Positions 6,143 to 9,415 of a stretch of DNA of 9,415 bases are shown here, piece by piece. Positions within the stretch are counted from its first letter, which is position 1; each line of letters begins with the position of its first letter. Source of the DNA: Nanobdellota archaeon (GTDB lineage: Archaea > Nanobdellota > Nanobdellia > Pacearchaeales > GW2011-AR1); assembly GCA_018901625.1 (NCBI GenBank), contig JAHIEM010000010.1, forward strand, positions 1-9,415, in the 5' to 3' direction. Under the pieces are notes generated by a model, which made no database searches, was not told where the DNA came from, and saw only the letters and a list, made by a program, of their open reading frames with translations. A program made the position numbers and the translations under genes.

Positions 6143-6333
6143 AGTATTCTTATTTCTTCAAGTGCTTTTAAAATTTTCCTTCCGAGTTCGGTGTTATCGT
6201 TTATCTCTAAAAATGAAGTGTTCCAGGTATATGGCTTTTTATCAATGACTGCAATTATGTCTCCTCTTAAATTTTCAGGTACATTAGCATAAACCCTTAG
6301 AAATTTTGCCTTTTTGTCTTCTTTCTTTTCCAT
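6139..6333 (-). CDS. Small protein of unknown function, 64 residues
   Basis: The family is not recognised by name. After a lysine-rich start (1-10), the sequence FLRVYANVPENLRGDIIAVI (11-30) is followed by a segment with a tryptophan (YTWNTSFLEI, 35-44) and a C-terminal helix (TELGRKILKALEEI, 48-61). This reads as a compact alpha/beta domain without membrane or zinc features. The ATG at 6331-6333 has a TTTAAA box 24-29 bases upstream and is the first gene of the cassette; its stop overlaps the next start by four bases. Its small size and coupling resemble toxin-antitoxin pairs, but no toxin motif is visible. Confidence 0.8.
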   Translation of the reverse strand: MEKKEDKKAKFLRVYANVPENLRGDIIAVIDKKPYTWNTSFLEINDNTELGRKILKALEEIRIL

Positions 6334-6356
6334 GGTAATTCAATGTTTATTTTAGA

Positions 6357-6362
6357 TTTAAA
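6357..6362 (-). promoter_or_regulatory. TATA box of the small-ORF/protease cassette
   Basis: The - strand sequence GGTTTAAATC has TTTAAA 24-29 bases before the ATG of the 64-residue gene, with a purine-rich ACAGAAAGG upstream as a possible BRE. Weak arms GTTTA/TAAAC lie around it. Confidence 0.55.
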
Positions 6363-6436
6363 CCTTTCTGTCGGGTTATTCTTAAAGACAGGCGGCGAGA
6401 TTAGGATTACAGCATAAACATGAGCGTAGCGAAAGA

Positions 6437-6442
6437 TTTATA
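6437..6442 (+). promoter_or_regulatory. TATA box of the SWIM gene
   Basis: GCGAAAGATTTATAGAAAG has a good archaeal BRE (CGAAAG) directly before the TATA core TTTATA, which lies 26-31 bases upstream of the ATG at 6468. It faces away from the cassette promoter at 6357, making a divergent region of 134 bases. CTGTC (6367-6371) and GACAG, about 14 bases apart between the two promoters, could be a weak shared site. Confidence 0.65.
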
Positions 6443-6467
6443 GAAAGTTGTTTGTTCATAAAGTAGC

Positions 6468-8075
6468 ATGGATTCAATAAAAGATATAACCAAAGAAGAT
6501 ATTGAAGAGTTATTTGATGGGAACATCTTCTCAAAAGGAGAAGAATATTTTGAAGAGGGGTTAGTTGAATCTATAGAACTTCTTGATAATACTACTATCA
6601 TGGGAGTCGTAGTGGGAAATGAACGATATAAGGTAACTATCTCGCTTGAGTCTGAGGGGGATATTATTTGTGATTGCACCTGTCCATGTGAATTTAATTG
6701 CAAGCACTCTGCTGCCTTGCTGCTAAAATGGATTTCAGAGAAAGAAGAGTTCAGTGGAAAGAAAAAACCTGATGGGGCAACTGACAAGGAAGATAAGTTC
6801 AGCAGAGAGCCGATAGAAAAAATAATCTCAGATAAAGATAAAGAAGAGTTAGTAACCCTTGTAGCCGAGATGATACGCAGAAATCCCGAATTAAAATCGC
6901 TGATAGTCTTACGAAAGAACGAAATTGTGCAAAAAATACGGATAATTTTCTCTAGATATTGGGATTGGAATGAAATCAGAGAGCTTATTTCTGAACTAGA
7001 GTTAATTCTTAATGGAATTAAAAAAAGCAAGTCCTTATGGGGAAAGAAATTATTAGAAGAAATAGAAAAAGCTTCAGGCATAATTATACATGGGATGGAT
7101 AGCGTACACGATGACGAAGGGGCCATATCGGATTTTCTTGAAGAGTGGTATGAACTTTATGGTAAGATATTTGCAACAACAAACCCATCTAAAGAAGAAA
7201 AAATAGAGTTTATAAAAAAGATTCTTAAACTAATGGAAAAAGACGAATATGGCATGGAAGAAAGTTATGAAAAATCTTTTTTAGGAATGTGCAAAAATTT
7301 AGGGGATGTAGAATTAATCAAAGAGTATTACAAGAAAGATGAGAATGTTAAAGAGGAGGAAGACTCTTATGACGATGCTGATGATTACGATCAATTTTAT
7401 TTAGAATTGTATGAAAAAATAGGGGCAAATGAAAAATTCCTAGAACTTTCTAGAGATAAGTGTTTTTCTTTAGACACTATTGATAAATTGATTCAGCTTG
7501 AAAGATTTGAAGAAGCTTTGAAAGAGTGTGAAAAACAAAAAGAATTTTCAGAAGATATTGAAAATAGAAAAATAGTGCTATTAAAGAGATTTGGCAGGGA
7601 TAAAGAAGCTAAAGAGCTGTTATTTAACCTCGCTAAAAAAATAGGAGAAATAAGTTATGCTAAAAAATTAAAGAATGAATGCAAAAATGATGAATGGAAA
7701 GAATATCTTAGAAAGCTGTTAGATGCAGCAAAAAAGAATAAGTGGAACGAATTTGTTTCAAGAATATACTTTAATGAAGAAGATTATAAAAATGCGTATG
7801 AATATGGGCAAGACTTGTCAGATGCAGAATATCTAGAGCTTTTAGCTAAAAAACTATCAAAAATTTATCCTGATTACTCTTGCCAAATTTTAAGGAGGTT
7901 TTGTTTTGAAAATATTAGCCACGGTTCCGGGTGGCCTTACAAAAAAGCGGGGCAATTATTAAAAGAGATAAAGAAGATTGATAGCGCTGGAAGTTTTTAC
8001 AAAAAAACAAAAAAGGAAGTAATACTAAAACATAAGAAGAAATATTCTCTTATGGAGATAATAGAAAAGATATGA
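6468..8075 (+). CDS. SWIM zinc-finger protein with long alpha-helical region
   Basis: SWIM domains bind DNA or proteins through a single zinc. Here CTCPCEFNCKH (70-80) fits CxCx(n)CxH, with Cys70, Cys72, Cys78 and His80 as likely ligands. The usual N-terminal SWIM lead-in is present (FSKGEEYFEEGLVESIE, 21-37), and ALLLKW follows the finger as in the family. Residues about 90-535 are almost entirely charged helices, with an acidic stretch near 290-310 and helix pairs after it that look like TPR- or HEAT-type repeats. Bacterial and archaeal SWIM proteins with such helical tails are common but mostly uncharacterised; some sit beside SNF2 helicases or MoxR ATPases, none of which is present here. 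The ATG is supported by the TATA box at 6437. The stop overlaps the next start (ATGA). Confidence 0.88.
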   Translation: MDSIKDITKEDIEELFDGNIFSKGEEYFEEGLVESIELLDNTTIMGVVVGNERYKVTISLESEGDIICDCTCPCEFNCKHSAALLLKWISEKEEFSGKKKPDGATDKEDKFSREPIEKIISDKDKEELVTLVAEMIRRNPELKSLIVLRKNEIVQKIRIIFSRYWDWNEIRELISELELILNGIKKSKSLWGKKLLEEIEKASGIIIHGMDSVHDDEGAISDFLEEWYELYGKIFATTNPSKEEKIEFIKKILKLMEKDEYGMEESYEKSFLGMCKNLGDVELIKEYYKKDENVKEEEDSYDDADDYDQFYLELYEKIGANEKFLELSRDKCFSLDTIDKLIQLERFEEALKECEKQKEFSEDIENRKIVLLKRFGRDKEAKELLFNLAKKIGEISYAKKLKNECKNDEWKEYLRKLLDAAKKNKWNEFVSRIYFNEEDYKNAYEYGQDLSDAEYLELLAKKLSKIYPDYSCQILRRFCFENISHGSGWPYKKAGQLLKEIKKIDSAGSFYKKTKKEVILKHKKKYSLMEIIEKI

Positions 8076-8386
8076 AAAAGAAATACAAAAAAGAGCACAT
8101 AATCAATTGGTTTTTTGGTAATTGCTGTGCTAAATGCGGAAAAATTGACTTAAAATCTGAAAATTATGGAAGGAAGTGTTATGAAAAAATGAAAGAGATT
8201 GGAGAGAGCATTGGTGCTGATGAAATCACCCATAAAGAATTTGTAAATATTATGCGAAACAGCTCTTTTTGTCACCCATCCACAAGGCAATTTGATGAAT
8301 GTGCAGTTTGCAGGAAATTTGGAATTAGCAACAGATATTGGATAAGAAATTGGAATGGTTGGAACTTGCAGGCAAACAAAGGGTAA
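8072..8386 (+). CDS. Small cysteine-rich, probably zinc-binding protein
   Basis: The 104 residues have seven cysteines. An N-terminal CCAKCGK (18-24) and YGRKCYEKM (32-40) give CxxC...C, like the small zinc motif of proteins that read CxxCGR...GxGxxC (a DUF6011-like pattern, from memory). A second group has C67, C77 and C80 (ECAVCRKF). The protein ends with an unusual WIRNWNGWNLQ aromatic tail. The ATG overlaps the SWIM stop by four bases, so the two are translated together and their products probably work together. The function is unknown; a zinc-dependent partner in nucleic-acid binding is a reasonable guess. Confidence 0.8.
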   Translation: MKKKYKKEHIINWFFGNCCAKCGKIDLKSENYGRKCYEKMKEIGESIGADEITHKEFVNIMRNSSFCHPSTRQFDECAVCRKFGISNRYWIRNWNGWNLQANKG

Positions 8387-8430
8387 TAGTTATGCCCCCT
8401 TTTTCAAAATATCGATTTTGTCGACGATAA
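8387..8430 (+). terminator. Convergent intergenic segment: T-run and small palindrome
   Basis: Just after the stop of the cysteine-rich gene, ATGCCCCC (8392-8399), the first eight bases of the dispersed repeat, runs straight into five T, which could terminate the + strand unit. TATCG (8410-8414) and CGATA (8425-8429) form a small stem after it. The pairing is weak. Confidence 0.35.
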
Positions 8431-8463
8431 GAAAAATGCCCCCGCCGAGCATAAGAGGGCATA
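8431..8463 (-). terminator. Dispersed repeat copy 3, forming hairpin plus T-run terminator
   Basis: It starts ATGCCCCCGCCG (8436-8447) as in copies 1 and 2, then diverges. ATGCCC (8436-8441) pairs perfectly with GGGCAT (8457-8462). Read on the - strand the stem is followed by TTTTTC, the classic intrinsic terminator shape, 7 bases after the stop of the frame at 8470. This copy suggests what the whole family may do: mark or end - strand transcripts. Confidence 0.6.
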
Positions 8464-8469
8464 GCACTC

Positions 8470-8721
8470 TTATTCAGTCTTGAGAGAAACTTTAACCGCC
8501 TCTTCACCATCTTTAATGATTTCTTTGCCTTCTGCGTCTCTCAAATACCAAACTGCCGCCCCACTAGCAACGAGGTGTGCATGAGAACCCGACCCATCTC
8601 TTAGTCCAAAATAAATATTGGTTTTCCATGGCTCTTTCTCAGGATAAGTTGCATCTACGAAGTGAGGGTGTGAATCATCATCTTTTTTGTTCTTTTTAAG
8701 TCTAATTAACCAAATAGGTTT
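8470..8721 (-). pseudogene. Coding-like frame without a start codon, 83 codons
   Basis: An open frame on the - strand ends with TAA at 8470-8472 and reads like a real soluble protein. It has KKNKKDDDSHPHFVDATYP, then WKTNIYFGLRDGSGSHAHLV, then AAVWYLRDAEGKEIIKDG, and ends SLKTE. Histidine pairs (HPH, HAH), a glycine-rich turn and alternating strands suggest a small beta domain, possibly metal-binding; I recognise no family. No ATG, GTG or TTG occurs upstream of the conserved-looking part, and the frame is closed by TAA at 8722-8724 inside the end of the beta-helix gene. It may be a gene whose 5' end was replaced, a gene using a rare start (ATT codons occur), or a downstream domain reached by a -1 frameshift from the neighbouring gene, which is in the matching phase at AAAAAC near 8718-8723. 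Confidence 0.6.
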
Positions 8722-9415
8722 TTAGCCCAACCAATACCTTTTGTGAAAACTTCAATTGTGCCTTTTGAGCATCCTTTCTTGAGCTCTCCGCCATTATTGC
8801 CTGGCTTAAATGCTAAGATTTGTTCACACGAGCATCCGTAGACTATCTGGTTTACCGTTGTGTTTGGGCATTTATCGAGATAATCATTAACTCCATCGCT
8901 ATCAGAATCTAGACAGGTTGGTCCAATCGCCCCGTCGAAATAATGATTTCCAATGCCATTCACACAGTAGATGTTAAGAGATTCGTTAGGGTCAGAAATG
9001 ATGCCCCCATGTATCTCGTTATCGAAGATTGAGTTATTTAAACAGGGGCGTTCTACATAATCAGAGTCGCTGATAGACCTTAAATCTATAAAAATTGAAG
9101 CATTGTTATCTGCTTTAGCATAATTATGGCTTATCTCTGAATTACTTACTGACCAAAGAACAATTATCGTATTGCCATAATACTTTGATGTTCCAAAGAA
9201 TTTATTATTCATTATTGAAAACTCTCCATTGTAAAAAATATCTGGAACACCCCAAATACCCCTTGGAACAAGCCAAATACCCGATTGATTAAATATATTT
9301 TCTTTTATAGTAGTGTTCCATAAGTCTCCTGAGCCAATAAGTTCAGAGTTAGAAAAATGATTATTTATTACTTTATTATTGGAATCATAAATTTCAACTC
9401 CTCCATCACTAAACC
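8706..9415 (-). CDS. C-terminal part of a secreted beta-helix protein with a TSP3-like repeat (5' end outside window)
   Basis: The frame is open from the stop at 8706-8708 to the window edge: 235 codons. An internal ATG at 9210-9212 is not the true start, because the 67 residues before it have the same repeat style (VEIYDSNNKVINNHFSNSE, then TTIKENIFNQSGIWLV). The rungs N-x-I-x-x-N-x-F/I are typical of right-handed parallel beta-helices of the NosD/pectate-lyase kind. Near the C-terminus DSDSDGVNDYLDKCPNT is a calcium-binding thrombospondin type 3-like repeat, followed by CSCEQ and a further cysteine, likely disulfide-bonded outside the cell. The final segment ends GWAKNLFG without a membrane anchor. 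A signal peptide is expected in the missing N-terminus. The likely role is a surface or secreted carbohydrate-binding or adhesive protein. Confidence 0.85.
   Translation of the reverse strand, partial: FSDGGVEIYDSNNKVINNHFSNSELIGSGDLWNTTIKENIFNQSGIWLVPRGIWGVPDIFYNGEFSIMNNKFFGTSKYYGNTIIVLWSVSNSEISHNYAKADNNASIFIDLRSISDSDYVERPCLNNSIFDNEIHGGIISDPNESLNIYCVNGIGNHYFDGAIGPTCLDSDSDGVNDYLDKCPNTTVNQIVYGCSCEQILAFKPGNNGGELKKGCSKGTIEVFTKGIGWAKNLFG

Noticed and set aside
6407..7126. Open frame on the - strand opposite the SWIM gene.
   Set aside because: Low-complexity serine-rich translation that mirrors the real + strand gene, whose SWIM motif, promoter and coupled neighbour are clear.
8463..8483. TAGCACTC resembles half of a CIRCE heat-shock operator.
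   Set aside because: The second half (GAGTGCTAA at nine bases distance) is missing and the site lies between convergent genes, far from the chaperone operon.
8325..8510. 61-codon - strand frame across the convergent intergenic region.
   Set aside because: It overlaps the ends of two better-supported frames and the repeat hairpin, and its translation has no domain-like pattern.
9210..9212. ATG as the start of the beta-helix protein.
   Set aside because: The frame stays open upstream to the window edge with the same beta-helix repeat style, so this methionine is internal.

Overview
The window looks like a piece of an archaeal chromosome, AT-rich, most likely from a DPANN-type lineage such as Woesearchaeota or Pacearchaeota (the lineage is an inference from protein style). 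The best evidence for Archaea is the promoters. Seven starts (dnaJ, grpE, an integrase remnant, fic, a caspase-like gene, a two-gene small-ORF unit and a SWIM gene) have a TTTAWA-like TATA box centred about 24-31 bases before the initiation codon. No consistent Shine-Dalgarno sequence is present. This is the pattern of leaderless archaeal transcripts.

Layout. Bases 1-165 hold no recognisable protein gene, only a small hairpin and T-run on the + strand. Bases 166-3665 (- strand) are the DnaK chaperone module, transcribed grpE, dnaK, dnaJ. grpE and dnaK are 11 bases apart and share a promoter; dnaJ has its own promoter and a palindrome that could be an operator. Bases 3743-3969 hold a short remnant of a tyrosine-type integrase behind a perfect 22-bp palindrome. 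Bases 4042-5040 (-) are a Fic-domain protein, bracketed by two 43-bp direct repeats (39 of 43 identical). Its promoter is preceded by a perfect 11-bp inverted repeat. Bases 5165-6333 (-) are a compact cassette of two overlapping small genes followed by a caspase-like (clan CD) cysteine protease. A divergent promoter region then leads to a + strand pair with a 4-base overlap (6468-8386): a SWIM zinc-finger protein and a small cysteine-rich protein.

Bases 8387-8469 are a convergent intergenic region with a third, shorter copy of the repeat, here forming a hairpin followed by a T-run. Bases 8470-8721 (-) are a clearly coding-like frame with no usable start codon. Bases 8706-9415 (-) are the 3' end of a large secreted-type beta-helix protein with a C-terminal calcium-binding thrombospondin-3-like repeat; its 5' end is outside the window.

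How the genes fit together. The left third is protein-folding housekeeping of bacterial descent. The middle and right (about 3743-8721) behave like an accessory region: an integrase fossil, dispersed repeats at gene ends, a Fic AMP-transferase, a protease with two small companions, a SWIM module and a start-less gene fragment. The most promising candidate for an undescribed system is the small ORF / small ORF / caspase-like protease cassette, possibly together with fic. Its function is not evident from sequence alone.
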